From contig NZ_JAGGLB010000025.1 in NCBI RefSeq assembly GCF_017874215.1, forward strand, positions 89,955 to 153,954: 64,000 nt of DNA, written 5' to 3'. Position 1 is the first letter of the stretch. Every line of letters starts with the position of its first letter. Source of the stretch: Paenibacillus eucommiae. Its GTDB lineage: Bacteria; Bacillota; Bacilli; Paenibacillales; NBRC-103111. The position numbers were made by a program, and so were the translations under genes. Below the pieces are notes generated by a model. The model was not told where the DNA came from, made no database searches, and worked only from the letters and a program-made list of their open reading frames with translations. Of this stretch, positions 17,283 to 26,895 are shown piece after piece.

Positions 17283-18776
17283 TTAATGTCCCATCATCAT
17301 CTTAGCATCTGGTTTTTCTTCTGTTCCATCTGAGTTGTGATCGTCCTTTAAACGTGGTTTACGCAGGGTCAGGCTCATTAGTACACCGAAGGCGGCGACA
17401 CAGGCGGTAAGAAAGAAGATATCACCGAACGCGGCTGCCGAGCTTTGGGCCATGTTGGCGTTGGCTCCTGCTTCTGCCATATGATGGCTTGTTCTGGAAG
17501 TTAAATAGCCGGTTAAGCCGGCGATGGCGAACGACATCACGACTTGCTGGGTAGCTGTAGTAAGTGGCGTTACGCGGCTGACCAGTCTGCGAGGAGCAGA
17601 ATTCAATACGTGTGTATTGAGTGCCATCATCGATAACCCCATACCGGCTCCCATCATACCTAGCGGCAGCATCAACGTAGTTCTTGTGCTTTCAAGGTCG
17701 ACTCGTGATAACAGGAATAAAGCGGTAGAGATAATTATTAATCCAACAAAAGCAAGCGGACGAGCCCCTACTTTATCAAATAACCTGCCCCCGATGGGCA
17801 TGAAAACGACAGAACCAAGTGCCATAGGGAGCGTAGTCAATCCGCTTTCCAATGGCGTGTAGCCGAGCAGATTTTGCAAAAATAAGGGAACCATCAGAAT
17901 GGAACCAATGAGTGCAATTTGCGAAATCCAGGTTAAAATAACACCTCTTGTGAAATCGGATGAGCCGAATACGCGAAGCTCGAGCAGCGGCTGCTTTTGA
18001 CGAAGCTCCACAATAATAAATAAGATAAGCGCGGCGCCCCCAACGATTAACCCTGTTAATGTCCGGGTAGAAGTCCAATCTGTACCACCTTCACTCATCC
18101 CAAATGCTAGCATGGAGAATGCGATTGGCGCTAATATCATTCCCCAGATATCAAGGGCAGGGGTTTTGTGCCGCTCAATGTTGGGCAAGTATTTTATTCC
18201 GACTAGCAATGCGACAATACCGATGGGCAGGTTAATAAGGAATATCCAGTGCCATGATGCGAGGCCAATGAGCCATCCTGACAGAATGGGTCCGGCAGCG
18301 GGCGCGAGAAGCATCGGAACTCCAAGCATAGCCATTACGGAGCCTCTCTTATCAGGCGGTGAAAGCTTGAAAATCATAGCCATTCCGATCGGAGCGACCA
18401 TTCCGCCGCCAAGTCCTTGAATAACCCGGAAAAGAACGAGCTGGTCCGACGTCTGAGCGATAGCACAAAGAACGGAGCCGAGCGTAAATAAAGCAATTGT
18501 CGTAAGAAAAACCTGCTTGGCCCCGAACTTATCGGTTAACCAGCCAGCCAAGGGAATTACAGCTGCTAGAGAAAGGGTATAGCCTGTAATTGTCCATTGG
18601 ATCGCTTTGAGCGAGGTGTTGAAGTACCCTTGCAGATTGGGAATAGCGACATTAACGACGGTGCTGTCCAGAATAACCATAATCATTCCGATGATTACAG
18701 CCATAAGGGGCATAATAAGTGACTTTATGGAAAATTCAGGCTGGGGTGCTGCCGAAGCAGGATTTGCTGTTGACAT
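17283..18776 (-). CDS. DHA2-family (EmrB/QacA type) 14-TMS drug efflux pump
   Basis: 497 residues. It has M-V-I-L-D-S-T-V-V-N-V-A-I-P, the DHA2 helix 1 motif D1, then W-x-x-T-x-Y-x-L and G-W-L-T-D-K-F-G-A-K (motif A), and motif C-like G-P-I-L-S-G-W-L-I in helix 5. Fourteen hydrophobic segments, and a short His/Met-rich tail (M-M-M-G-H). A proton-driven multidrug exporter by family. M at 18776 is chosen because AAGGAGAGG precedes it; the reading from 18860 adds 28 residues without a ribosome-binding site. It is divergent from a TetR regulator at 18966, the usual repressor-pump arrangement. Confidence 0.9.
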   Translation of the reverse strand: MSTANPASAAPQPEFSIKSLIMPLMAVIIGMIMVILDSTVVNVAIPNLQGYFNTSLKAIQWTITGYTLSLAAVIPLAGWLTDKFGAKQVFLTTIALFTLGSVLCAIAQTSDQLVLFRVIQGLGGGMVAPIGMAMIFKLSPPDKRGSVMAMLGVPMLLAPAAGPILSGWLIGLASWHWIFLINLPIGIVALLVGIKYLPNIERHKTPALDIWGMILAPIAFSMLAFGMSEGGTDWTSTRTLTGLIVGGAALILFIIVELRQKQPLLELRVFGSSDFTRGVILTWISQIALIGSILMVPLFLQNLLGYTPLESGLTTLPMALGSVVFMPIGGRLFDKVGARPLAFVGLIIISTALFLLSRVDLESTRTTLMLPLGMMGAGMGLSMMALNTHVLNSAPRRLVSRVTPLTTATQQVVMSFAIAGLTGYLTSRTSHHMAEAGANANMAQSSAAAFGDIFFLTACVAAFGVLMSLTLRKPRLKDDHNSDGTEEKPDAKMMMGH

Positions 18777-18820
18777 AAGTAGGTTCCTCTCCTTGACGAA
18801 ATGTAACAAACACTTTATTA

Positions 18821-18856
18821 TTGACTTATAGTTTTTATGAAAAACCGACGAGTCAA
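18821..18856. promoter_or_regulatory. Nested palindrome between DHA2 pump and TetR gene
   Basis: TTGACT (18821), then the perfect inner dyad GTTTTT-ATG-AAAAAC (18831-18845), then AGTCAA (18851). The outer arms also pair. A minus-strand -35-like TTGACT (complement of 18851-18856) overlaps it, so repressor binding would block the pump promoter. Likely TetR operator. Confidence 0.55.
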
Positions 18857-18965
18857 ACAATAAACTTTATTTTACTTCATTTCATTTGAAAGTCAATCTA
18901 TTTTTTGACAGTTATGATTTGATCGCCAATCTGTTTAACGCCAATCTGTTTTAGAAAAGAGGGAC

Positions 18966-19856
18966 ATGTTGAGCATTATTAGACAAAACATTATGGAATC
19001 GGCAGCAAGGTATTTTTCGGAGCATGGCTATGCCGCTACATCCATTCAAGAAATCGCCGATGATTGTGGAATCGCCAAAGGGTCATTATATAAATTTTTT
19101 CAATCGAAAGAAGATTTGTTTATTGCTTTCCACGAAGCGCAGCAGGAGGCCCTATACACTAGAGTTGAAAGCATTAGAGCAGATGCAGCGCTGTCCTTGC
19201 GGGAGGTATTTATTCTTGAGACCGAGTGCCATTTCGAATTTTTCCTGAACAATAAATTTATTATGCATGATATCAAACAGCTCGATGCTTCGAAAGGACC
19301 TATCGCTCCGTATTTCCTTCAATTGAGAGCAAACCTGCTGAAGTATAGCAAGGAAGGCTTGATTCGTTTACTTGGAGAACAGTTTAGACCGAATATTTGG
19401 GATTTGGTTATTATGTATAACGGGATCGTGAGGGAATTTATATTCCTGTTGTTATACGAGAACAAGCCGTTGAATATTAAAGAGATTGCGGTGTATATTG
19501 TTGACCGTGTAGAAGAAATGGCGGCCTGTATCGTGCAGAAGAAAACACAGCCGCTGCTTTCAAATACGATGATGAACCATTACATGCAATGTGAGAAGGC
19601 GGGCAAATCAATCCTGATCAAAGAGTATCGGACTAGTCTGTTAGCAAATTTACTATCAACGACCAAAGAGCTTTCTATAACGAATTTCCGAAAAGAAGAA
19701 TTGAGCGATGCGATCACGATGCTTCAGGAGGAATTGGCCAAAGAATCCCATAAATCCGTGCTTGTTCATGCTTTGTTGGATTTTGTAGGTAAAGAACATG
19801 AGCTGAAACCTATTGTCAGGCAATTGGAAAGGTATGTCTGTGTAAAACAAGCATAA
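18966..19856 (+). CDS. TetR/AcrR family transcriptional regulator
   Basis: 296 residues. The N-terminal HTH matches TetR closely: A-A-R-Y-F-S-E-H-G-Y-A-A-T-S-I-Q-E-I-A, then G-I-A-K-G-S-L-Y-K-F-F-Q-S-K-E-D-L-F. Most TetR proteins have about 200 residues; the ligand domain here is extended by roughly 90, as in a subgroup of Bacillus/Paenibacillus pump repressors. Divergent to the DHA2 pump across 189 bp containing a nested palindrome. It most likely represses the pump and itself. Confidence 0.88.
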   Translation: MLSIIRQNIMESAARYFSEHGYAATSIQEIADDCGIAKGSLYKFFQSKEDLFIAFHEAQQEALYTRVESIRADAALSLREVFILETECHFEFFLNNKFIMHDIKQLDASKGPIAPYFLQLRANLLKYSKEGLIRLLGEQFRPNIWDLVIMYNGIVREFIFLLLYENKPLNIKEIAVYIVDRVEEMAACIVQKKTQPLLSNTMMNHYMQCEKAGKSILIKEYRTSLLANLLSTTKELSITNFRKEELSDAITMLQEELAKESHKSVLVHALLDFVGKEHELKPIVRQLERYVCVKQA

Positions 19857-19877
19857 TAGAAGAGAATGGGCCCGCGA

Positions 19878-19909
19878 CCGTCAGAAAGTGAGTTTTTCTG
19901 GCGTTTTTT
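19878..19909 (+). terminator. Terminator after TetR gene
   Basis: CGTCAGAAA/TTTCTGGCG stem (one G-T pair), loop GTGAGTT, followed by TTTTTT. Confidence 0.8.
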
Positions 19910-20076
19910 GACGTCCACTTTTTCGCTTTGGGGGAAGTTATTGTTAGCGGAAATCGTCCTTTTTCTACAAATAGGAAGGTATTCCCATTTGTACAGCGAA
20001 TAACATATAGGTACAAATCATGGAATACTACAGCTGAGTAGATCATCTTTTAAAGAACTAGAAGGAGACTAATCCT

Positions 20077-20622
20077 TTGAAAAAGAAATTTGGAGACCGA
20101 TTGGACTGGAAGCGTGTAGCCAAGAGGGCGTATGCTCAAGCATATTTGGAAAATGATGATTTTACTGGTTATATCACATTGATCCGGATGGATCAGGTCA
20201 CTGAGCCGTTGTTTGCCCAATATGGGGATAAGAACCTATGCATTGTTGACACTGGATATATGTGGCTGCAGCACTTTCCCGTTGGAAAGCTGCATTCCGT
20301 AACTACTATGTTTGATGCTGCTGGACATATTGTTCAGTGGTACATTGATATTTGCCAGGGAAATGAAATAGACGAGCGAAGCGTGCCTTGGTTCAATGAT
20401 TTATATTTAGATTTGATTGTACTGCCTACTGGAGAAGTATTTGAAAAAGATGCCGCTGAACTGGATGAAGCACTATCCAAAGGAGTAATAAGTGAATTCG
20501 CCTATATACAAGCTTGGGAAGAAACACACAGGCTAATGGAATTAATTAAAGCCGGAAAATTTGATTTGCTCAAATTAACGGAGTCCCATCTTGAGGTTCT
20601 TGTTGAAAAATTAACAACGTAG
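20077..20622 (+). CDS. DUF402 family protein (nucleoside tri/diphosphatase-like fold)
   Basis: 181 residues. I-V-D-T-G-Y-M-W-L-Q-H-F-P, then W-Y-I-D-I-C, W-F-N-D-L-Y-L-D-L-I-V-L-P and G-E-V-F-E-K-D-A-A-E-L-D are the DUF402 core, including the Y-x-D and D-L-Y-L-D metal-ligand acidic residues of the Ntdp/FomD fold. It starts at TTG with AAGGAG about 9 bp upstream. Lies 28 bp before an APH-like kinase, so probably the same transcript. Substrate unknown. Confidence 0.8.
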   Translation: MKKKFGDRLDWKRVAKRAYAQAYLENDDFTGYITLIRMDQVTEPLFAQYGDKNLCIVDTGYMWLQHFPVGKLHSVTTMFDAAGHIVQWYIDICQGNEIDERSVPWFNDLYLDLIVLPTGEVFEKDAAELDEALSKGVISEFAYIQAWEETHRLMELIKAGKFDLLKLTESHLEVLVEKLTT

Positions 20623-20650
20623 TCGATCTTTCGACTATATAAAGGGGAAG

Positions 20651-21529
20651 ATGAGATTGTTGCAAAAAACGGTGGATATGGATGACATCATCAAGGAGCT
20701 ACATGAAAAAGGTGTAATCGATAGCAGTACCGATCATGGGATTCATAACATGACTGGAACTACGGATGGCCTTGTCTATATGCTTTCAGTAAACGGCGAG
20801 CCCAAATACGTTTTGAAGCTGGACCGCCCCCAAGAAATCAGGTTGGTTGAGCAATGGTTTCATACTTACCGGCATAGCATGCTTATCCCGAAACTCCTCT
20901 ACACGGACCCGGCAAAAGCGTATGTTGTGTATACCTACATAAAAGGTACGACCCATTTTGACAGGGGAGCAAAAATAAACTGGCTGACCATTCTGGTCAA
21001 CGGCCTTATGAACCATTACGATAATAGTCAACAAACGGACAAGTGGGGTTCCTGGCTGGAAGGGCCCAATCAAACTTGGCGTGAATATATAGATCAAGGC
21101 GTGGAATATGCCCGAGTTCATGTTGGGGATGTTTTACCCATTGAGGATTATTATATAGTGAAATCATTTGTTGGAAAAATACCGAAGGTTGAGGCCAGGT
21201 TTTTGCTGCATGGCGATTGTGGTGTCCATAATTTCGTGTTTAATCAAGATAGTTTAGCTGGAATCATTGATCCTTCACCGATCTCAGGGCCTGTATCGTA
21301 TGATTTGATGTATGCTTTCTGCTCCTCTCCTGATGATTTGAACATGGAAACTCTGCTTGCAGCCTTCGATTTGCTCAAACATGAACCAATTGAAAGGTCC
21401 AGACTTATTGAAGAAGCAATCATTCAGCTGTATTGTCGCATCGGGACTTGTCTACAGCACCATCCGGAGGATTTAGCAGCCTATTTGAAGGCATGGGATT
21501 ACTGGAAATCGCTTGTGATTGATGCTTGA
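20651..21529 (+). CDS. Aminoglycoside phosphotransferase (APH)-fold kinase
   Basis: 292 residues. The catalytic loop is L-L-H-G-D-C-G-V-H-N-F-V-F, matching H-G-D-x-x-x-x-N, and G-I-I-D-P-S-P gives the metal-binding I-I-D. The N-terminal lobe has Y-V-L-K-L as the nucleotide lysine. Family members phosphorylate aminoglycosides, macrolides, homoserine or choline; resistance is possible but unproved. AAAGGGGAAG lies directly before the ATG. Its stop codon lies inside a triple 10-bp repeat. Confidence 0.8.
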   Translation: MRLLQKTVDMDDIIKELHEKGVIDSSTDHGIHNMTGTTDGLVYMLSVNGEPKYVLKLDRPQEIRLVEQWFHTYRHSMLIPKLLYTDPAKAYVVYTYIKGTTHFDRGAKINWLTILVNGLMNHYDNSQQTDKWGSWLEGPNQTWREYIDQGVEYARVHVGDVLPIEDYYIVKSFVGKIPKVEARFLLHGDCGVHNFVFNQDSLAGIIDPSPISGPVSYDLMYAFCSSPDDLNMETLLAAFDLLKHEPIERSRLIEEAIIQLYCRIGTCLQHHPEDLAAYLKAWDYWKSLVIDA

Positions 21530-21550
21530 AGATGCTTGAAGATGCTTGAA
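21521..21550 (+). repeat. Three perfect copies of a 10-bp tandem repeat over a stop codon
   Basis: GATGCTTGAA repeated at 21521, 21531 and 21541. The first copy contains the kinase stop TGA. Because 10 is not a multiple of 3, copy-number change here would not alter the protein but would alter spacing to the ABC gene. Confidence 0.9.
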
Positions 21551-21576
21551 AATAGACAGAGAAACGGGGGCATGAG

Positions 21577-23364
21577 GTGGAAACGCAGAAAGCCAGTGTT
21601 ACTTTTCGATGGGCTATTCGGCACTTACTCTTTTTCAAAACGAAATTTGCGCTTATCGTGACAGGTGGTCTTTTGCTGTCTGGAACTGATCTGGTGCTTC
21701 CGATTATTTTACAGCAGTTCACCGAAGGACTGCAGAACGGTGCTGACGTGGGGAAACTGCTAATCACAGTTGTCCTGCTGCTTGCAGCAGCTCTGTTTGT
21801 CCGAACCTGGCTTAGCGGCAGGGTGAATATGTGGAACACGACGCTGTCAGAGCTGGCGCTCAAAAAAATTCATGAGAACATGTTCAACCAGCTGCGCTCA
21901 CTCGGGATCACTTATACGGAACGTGTTCCGACCGGAGACATTTTAAGTTTATACCATAATGAGGTTCAGGCGATTCAATCGTTGTTTACCCGTTATTTTC
22001 GCAATTCGGTCGAGCATGGTTTATTTCTGATGATCGGATTTACGTATCTTTGTACGGTGAATTGGATTTTGAGTATCGCGATCATTCCTTTTTTCCTTTC
22101 CTATTACTTGATTGGACCGTATTTCGAGAAGAAGGCGGCTATTTACAGCAAACAATATGCGGAGCAATCGGGTATAGTCAACGCGCAGCAGTACGAAAGT
22201 GTGGCTTCCTTGCTTGAAATGCGGCAAATGAATGCGGATAGATGGGATACGAAGAAGCTGGAAAGAAAAATGGATGTGCTGCTGGATTTGGCGGGAAAAT
22301 CGCTGTTCAACGCCTTTATGCGTGGAACGGTCCGCAGACTGACGGTGGCGTTTGGCTCGGTGTTCATCTTTTTTCTGGGAGTTACATTTATTCGCAGTGG
22401 TGATCTTTCGGTTGGCGGGTTCGTGGCTTTCTCGATTTTGTATTTTATGGTGATTGAGAGATTAACATTTTTTATCACGAATTTAACAGAGCAAAAGATG
22501 ATCAGTCACCAAATTACGAGGTTGTACCTGTTCATGCAAGAAGAGCCTGAGGTTCGCGAGACGTCTCATCCTGTGCTGCTAAACAATGTCCGCGGAGAGC
22601 TTCACTTAAGGGGTGTCACTTACGCTTATCCGGCCCAGCCCGGACGCCCGGTGTTAAGCGATCTTTCCCTGCACATCAACGCTGGCGAAACAGTGGCGAT
22701 CGTTGGGCCGAGCGGCTCAGGTAAAAGCACACTGATCAAGCTGCTGGGCCGGCTTTATCAGCCTGGTAAAGGATCAATTTCGCTAGATGGTGTCGATATG
22801 ACAGAAATGTCGCTTACTCAAATTCGTGAGTCTGTTGGATACGTGTTTCAAGAGACGTTCCTGTTCCCGGGTTCGATCCGTGATAATATCGGCTTTGGGA
22901 AATTGGGAGCAACAGATGAGGAAATCACTGCTGCGTCCGAGGCGGCCTATGCGTCGGAGTTCATTGATAATCTGCCGGATGGCTATGATACGGAAATCGG
23001 GGAGAGAGGGTACAAGCTGTCGGGAGGCCAGAAGCAGCGAATTGCAATCGCTCGCTTATTTCTGAAGAATCCTCCCGTACTGCTGCTGGACGAAGCAACG
23101 TCTGCCCTTGACAACGTAAGTGAAAGAGAAGTAAGACAAGCGCTGGACAAGCTGCTGGTGGGCCGCACAACGGTCATCATTGCTCATCGATTGTCCACGA
23201 TCGCACATGTTTCCCGGATCATTCTGGTCAAAGATGGAGTTATCGCGGAAGAGGGATCGTACGAACAACTGCTTGAAGCGCGGGGACTGTTCTATGCGAT
23301 GGCAACCAGAACCTCTATCGAGGGCATGGACAGCATGGACGGCGAAAGGATGAATGCCTCATGA
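21577..23364 (+). CDS. ABC exporter half-transporter (permease-ATPase), first subunit
   Basis: 595 residues: six-helix type IV permease domain (about 1-310), then the nucleotide-binding domain. Walker A is G-P-S-G-S-G-K-S-T, Q-loop Y-V-F-Q-E-T-F, signature L-S-G-G-Q-K-Q-R-I-A, Walker B L-L-L-D-E-A-T-S-A-L-D, H-loop I-I-A-H-R-L-S-T. The catalytic glutamate after Walker B is present. The start is GTG 21577 after a G-rich SD. It overlaps the next half-transporter by 4 bp (ATGA), so they probably form a heterodimeric exporter of drug, peptide or lipid. Confidence 0.92.
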   Translation: METQKASVTFRWAIRHLLFFKTKFALIVTGGLLLSGTDLVLPIILQQFTEGLQNGADVGKLLITVVLLLAAALFVRTWLSGRVNMWNTTLSELALKKIHENMFNQLRSLGITYTERVPTGDILSLYHNEVQAIQSLFTRYFRNSVEHGLFLMIGFTYLCTVNWILSIAIIPFFLSYYLIGPYFEKKAAIYSKQYAEQSGIVNAQQYESVASLLEMRQMNADRWDTKKLERKMDVLLDLAGKSLFNAFMRGTVRRLTVAFGSVFIFFLGVTFIRSGDLSVGGFVAFSILYFMVIERLTFFITNLTEQKMISHQITRLYLFMQEEPEVRETSHPVLLNNVRGELHLRGVTYAYPAQPGRPVLSDLSLHINAGETVAIVGPSGSGKSTLIKLLGRLYQPGKGSISLDGVDMTEMSLTQIRESVGYVFQETFLFPGSIRDNIGFGKLGATDEEITAASEAAYASEFIDNLPDGYDTEIGERGYKLSGGQKQRIAIARLFLKNPPVLLLDEATSALDNVSEREVRQALDKLLVGRTTVIIAHRLSTIAHVSRIILVKDGVIAEEGSYEQLLEARGLFYAMATRTSIEGMDSMDGERMNAS

Positions 23365-25100
23365 AGTCGCTGCTCTGGCTATTCGGCTACGTTCGAGAGA
23401 TTCGAACGAAATACATAGTATCTTTGATTCTGTTCATTTTAACCGGCGTCATTCTGATCGCCAACACTTCGATCCCGAAATGGATCATCGATGATGTGAT
23501 CATTGAACAGCAATACGATAAGCTGCCCTGGCTGCTCGTGCTGCTCGCTATGGGAGCCTTAATCGCTAATGTGTCTCATGCCTTAGCGGGAATCATGAAT
23601 GCCAAAAATGAACACTACATCAGAAGAAGGTTGACCTTGGATTATAAGCAAATTCTAATTGGAACACCTGCGGAACGGTTATTAGCTGTACGGACTGGAG
23701 ATATGATGCAGACCTTCCTAACGGATATTGCTGCTGTATCGATGTATCCGAGCCATATCATTCCCAATTTGATCCGTAACGGCGTGCAGGCAATTGTACT
23801 TGCTGTGATTATCGCTTGGGCGAGTCCGGTGCTGTTTGTGGCACTGTCGATATTCAGCCTGCTTTTTATCCTATTAGGCAAGAAATCCGCTCCAGAGCTC
23901 AAGAGTATCGCCCATGACAAACAAGCTTTAAAGTCGGCCTACACGGTGCAGGTAGAGGAAGGTATAACTTCCACTAGGGAGGTCATTTCTTTTAATCGGC
24001 AGGAATGGGAACGCGGCAAAATCAATCGGGCATTCGAGGCATATTTCCGCAAAGTAATGGAAGAACTGCGCTGGCGCAACCGGCAGTTGTTTATTACCGA
24101 GCCTCTCCAGTGGGTCCCATCACTTGTCGTGCTGGGCTATGTCGGATACGGCGTTATTCAAGGATCTACCAGCATCGGTGTGTTTGTTGTCTTGTTTCAA
24201 TACGCGAGACAATACATGGACGCAGTGGCTTCCAGCTATCACAGCCTTGTCGGCTTGTCGCAACAACAGGCCCTCACAGAACGTGTACATCACAAGTTTA
24301 TGGCCCTGCAGCGGCGGGAAGGCGAAGTGCAGCTTGACGTTCCGATTGGCTCACTTGAGTTCAACGAGGTTTCCTTTCATTATGGAGAAGATAGCCGGAA
24401 AGTATTTCATAAATTGAGTCTTTCGATACCGATTGGACGCAAATCGGCTATCGTAGGAGCAAGCGGCAGTGGTAAATCAACTCTGGCCAGGCTGTTGGTC
24501 CGCCACTACGAGGTATCGGAGGGAGTTATTGCCGTGAATGGTATCTCATTATCCGAATTGCAGGGGAAGGACTGGTACGACAAAATGGCCTATGTGCCGC
24601 AAGAGCCCTATTTGCTGCCGGATACGATCGAAGCCAACATTCGCTTCGGCCGCGATCATTTAACCAGCGAGGATGTACGCCGGGCTTGTGAGGCCGCCCA
24701 TATCGCCGATTGGATCGAATCATTGCCCAAGGGATACGATACATTTTGCGGCGAAAGAGGTATTCAATTATCCGGCGGCCAGCGGCAGCGGATTGCGCTA
24801 GCCAGAGCCGTTGTCGAGACGAAGGAGCTGCTGCTCCTGGACGAGGCGACTTCCGCGCTGGACCAGACGACGGAGCGGCTGATTCAAGAGCGGCTTGACG
24901 CGATGCGTCAGGGAAAGACGACGATCACGATCGCACACCGGTTGTCGACCATACAGAATGCAGATGTAATCATCGTGTTCGATAAAGGAGCAGTAGTCGA
25001 CTCGGGAACCCATGAGGAGCTCTTAAGCAGATGCAGCGTCTACCAGACGCTTGTCCATGTGAATGAGGATGAGGAGATGGACGTAGCGCAGGTTGGTTAG
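23361..25100 (+). CDS. ABC exporter half-transporter (permease-ATPase), second subunit
   Basis: 579 residues with the same layout as its partner. Walker A is G-A-S-G-S-G-K-S-T, signature L-S-G-G-Q-R-Q-R-I-A-L-A-R-A, Walker B L-L-L-D-E-A-T-S-A-L-D, H-loop I-A-H-R-L-S-T. Both ATP sites look complete, unlike BmrCD-type exporters where one site lacks the catalytic glutamate. Translational coupling by ATGA overlap indicates fixed stoichiometry. Confidence 0.92.
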   Translation: MKSLLWLFGYVREIRTKYIVSLILFILTGVILIANTSIPKWIIDDVIIEQQYDKLPWLLVLLAMGALIANVSHALAGIMNAKNEHYIRRRLTLDYKQILIGTPAERLLAVRTGDMMQTFLTDIAAVSMYPSHIIPNLIRNGVQAIVLAVIIAWASPVLFVALSIFSLLFILLGKKSAPELKSIAHDKQALKSAYTVQVEEGITSTREVISFNRQEWERGKINRAFEAYFRKVMEELRWRNRQLFITEPLQWVPSLVVLGYVGYGVIQGSTSIGVFVVLFQYARQYMDAVASSYHSLVGLSQQQALTERVHHKFMALQRREGEVQLDVPIGSLEFNEVSFHYGEDSRKVFHKLSLSIPIGRKSAIVGASGSGKSTLARLLVRHYEVSEGVIAVNGISLSELQGKDWYDKMAYVPQEPYLLPDTIEANIRFGRDHLTSEDVRRACEAAHIADWIESLPKGYDTFCGERGIQLSGGQRQRIALARAVVETKELLLLDEATSALDQTTERLIQERLDAMRQGKTTITIAHRLSTIQNADVIIVFDKGAVVDSGTHEELLSRCSVYQTLVHVNEDEEMDVAQVG

Positions 25101-25152
25101 GTCCGTAAGAGAGTGCAAGAAACAAGCATACAGAAAGAAGGTGGGCACAGCC

Positions 25153-25734
25153 ATGAACATAGATTTCATTATCTTACACGGATCACCAGGGAATGGAAAA
25201 ACAACGCTATCTAGAAAAATTCATGAGCATTTTGAATCACCTTACTTTGAATTCGGATGGATTCCAGAATTTCGTACGTTGGCACCGTCAATCCAAATAT
25301 CTCAACGAAAAGAAGAACAGCTATCGTTTGAAAACCTTATTGCAGCAGCCAAAAACTACAATAGACATGGATATAAAAACGTAATACTATCGGATTTAGA
25401 TGACGTCAGAATGTTAGATATTCCAAATCTGTTTACTGACTACAACTACGTCATCCTGACGCTTTATGGTGATAGTGATGAAGTCATTAAGCATAGAATT
25501 CTTACCAGAGACAACGGTAATGGTTATAAGGATTGGGAACAATCCGTGAAAACAAATGAGCTTATTAAGCGGCGGAAGAAGCTGCCAAATGAGTACCGTA
25601 TTTTAAATTCAAGAAATGATGTCGAACTTACTTTACATGAAATTTTAGCTATACTGGAAAGCCACATTCCTGCTGTATCGAATGATACCTCTGAGTTTAC
25701 ACGGGATGATTTTTTTAGTTATATTTGTGATTAA
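25153..25734 (+). CDS. P-loop nucleotide kinase-like protein
   Basis: 193 residues. It begins I-D-F-I-I-L-H-G-S-P-G-N-G-K-T-T-L-S, a Walker A (GxxGxGKT) right at the N-terminus as in small-molecule kinases and AAA_33 proteins. V-I-L-S-D-L-D-D-V-R may be Walker B, and R-I-L-T-R-D-N-G-N-G looks like a lid. Substrate unknown. ATG 25153 has GAAGGTG upstream. It follows the ABC pair by 52 bp and may share their transcript. Confidence 0.75.
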   Translation: MNIDFIILHGSPGNGKTTLSRKIHEHFESPYFEFGWIPEFRTLAPSIQISQRKEEQLSFENLIAAAKNYNRHGYKNVILSDLDDVRMLDIPNLFTDYNYVILTLYGDSDEVIKHRILTRDNGNGYKDWEQSVKTNELIKRRKKLPNEYRILNSRNDVELTLHEILAILESHIPAVSNDTSEFTRDDFFSYICD

Positions 25735-25819
25735 ACGACTAACCCTTCATAACTGTGCACGAAATGTCGGATAGCCACATGCAATTCCTGTTATTCTATG
25801 GGGGAAAGGAGGGTCATAC

Positions 25820-26689
25820 ATGGATTTGCTTGAAAGGATGAATGGTTCATTAAGCTATATTGAAGAAATGCTTACAGATGAAATTGACTTTAAAGAAGTG
25901 GCGAGACTTGCTGCTTGCTCGGAGTATCATTTTACAAGAATGTTCTCCTTCCTTGCAGGTGTCACGCTTTCGGAGTACATCCGCCGCAGACGTCTGTCTA
26001 AGGCAGCCCTTGAGCTTCAGCATAGTTCTATCAGGATCATTGATGCTGCGATTAAATACGGATACAGCACGCCGGACTCTTTTACAAGAGCTTTTCGAAG
26101 CTTGCATGGGATCACGCCCACTGAAGCCCGACGTTTGGGGCAGTCGCTTAAAGCTTATCCACGCATGACCTTCCAGTTAACCATCAGAGGAGGCAGTGAA
26201 ATGAACTATCGGCTGGTAGAAAAAGAGGCATTTCGCATAGTGGGTATGAAAAAAAGAGTTCCCTTGATTTATAATGGGGTAAATCCGGAGATTACCGCCA
26301 TGTGGGAGCAATTAAACAGCGAGAAGATCGCTCAGCTTAAGCAGCTATCGAATACGGAGCCGCGGGGATTGATTAGCGCATCTACGAATTTTTCGGAAGG
26401 CCGTCTGGATCATGGGGAGCTGGATCATTATATAGGCGCGGCAACTTCGGAGGCATGTCCAGATAATCTGACATCGCTTGAGGTTCGGGCCTGCACATGG
26501 GCTGTATTCGAAGCTGTAGGCCCTTTTCCGGATACGCTGCAGGAGATTTGGGGACGTATTTACTCGGAATGGTTCCCATCCTGCAGCTATGAAGCGGCAG
26601 AGGGGCCGGAAATCCTATGGAACGAGCATAAAGATCTTACCTCGCCAACCTTTCGGAGCGAAATATGGATACCGGTTTTGAAAAAGTAA
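25820..26689 (+). CDS. AraC-family regulator with GyrI-like effector domain
   Basis: 289 residues. The N-terminal AraC HTH pair (about 8-105) contains V-A-R-L-A-A-C-S-E-Y-H-F-T-R-M-F and A-A-I-K-Y-G-Y-S-T-P-D-S-F-T-R-A-F-R, then G-I-T-P-T-E-A-R. The C-terminal GyrI-like domain (about 125-289) has V-F-E-A-V-G-P-F and ends S-E-I-W-I-P-V. Same architecture as Rob/BmrR-like drug-sensing activators. AAAGGAGGG precedes the ATG. Likely targets are nearby efflux genes, by context only. Confidence 0.88.
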   Translation: MDLLERMNGSLSYIEEMLTDEIDFKEVARLAACSEYHFTRMFSFLAGVTLSEYIRRRRLSKAALELQHSSIRIIDAAIKYGYSTPDSFTRAFRSLHGITPTEARRLGQSLKAYPRMTFQLTIRGGSEMNYRLVEKEAFRIVGMKKRVPLIYNGVNPEITAMWEQLNSEKIAQLKQLSNTEPRGLISASTNFSEGRLDHGELDHYIGAATSEACPDNLTSLEVRACTWAVFEAVGPFPDTLQEIWGRIYSEWFPSCSYEAAEGPEILWNEHKDLTSPTFRSEIWIPVLKK

Positions 26690-26713
26690 GAACATTTCCA
26701 CGTGAACTAAGGG

Positions 26714-26746
26714 TGAAGGGGGCGAGGTTTTTCGCCCTCTTTTTCA
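26714..26746 (+). terminator. Terminator after AraC-GyrI gene
   Basis: GAGGGCGAA-type stem: GGGGGCGA, loop GGTTT, TTCGCCCTC, then TTTTT. Confidence 0.85.
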
Positions 26747-26895
26747 ACATGCTAGAAAATTTCATCGCTTTACAGCGATAAATCGTGAAAATTGTGGTAC
26801 CTTTTAAATAATTTATAGGAAGAACGCCTGCAGTATGGGGGCAAAGCAGTGTGGCAAAGTAGGAAAGTGGAAAGTGGGAAGCTGAAAGCTAATCG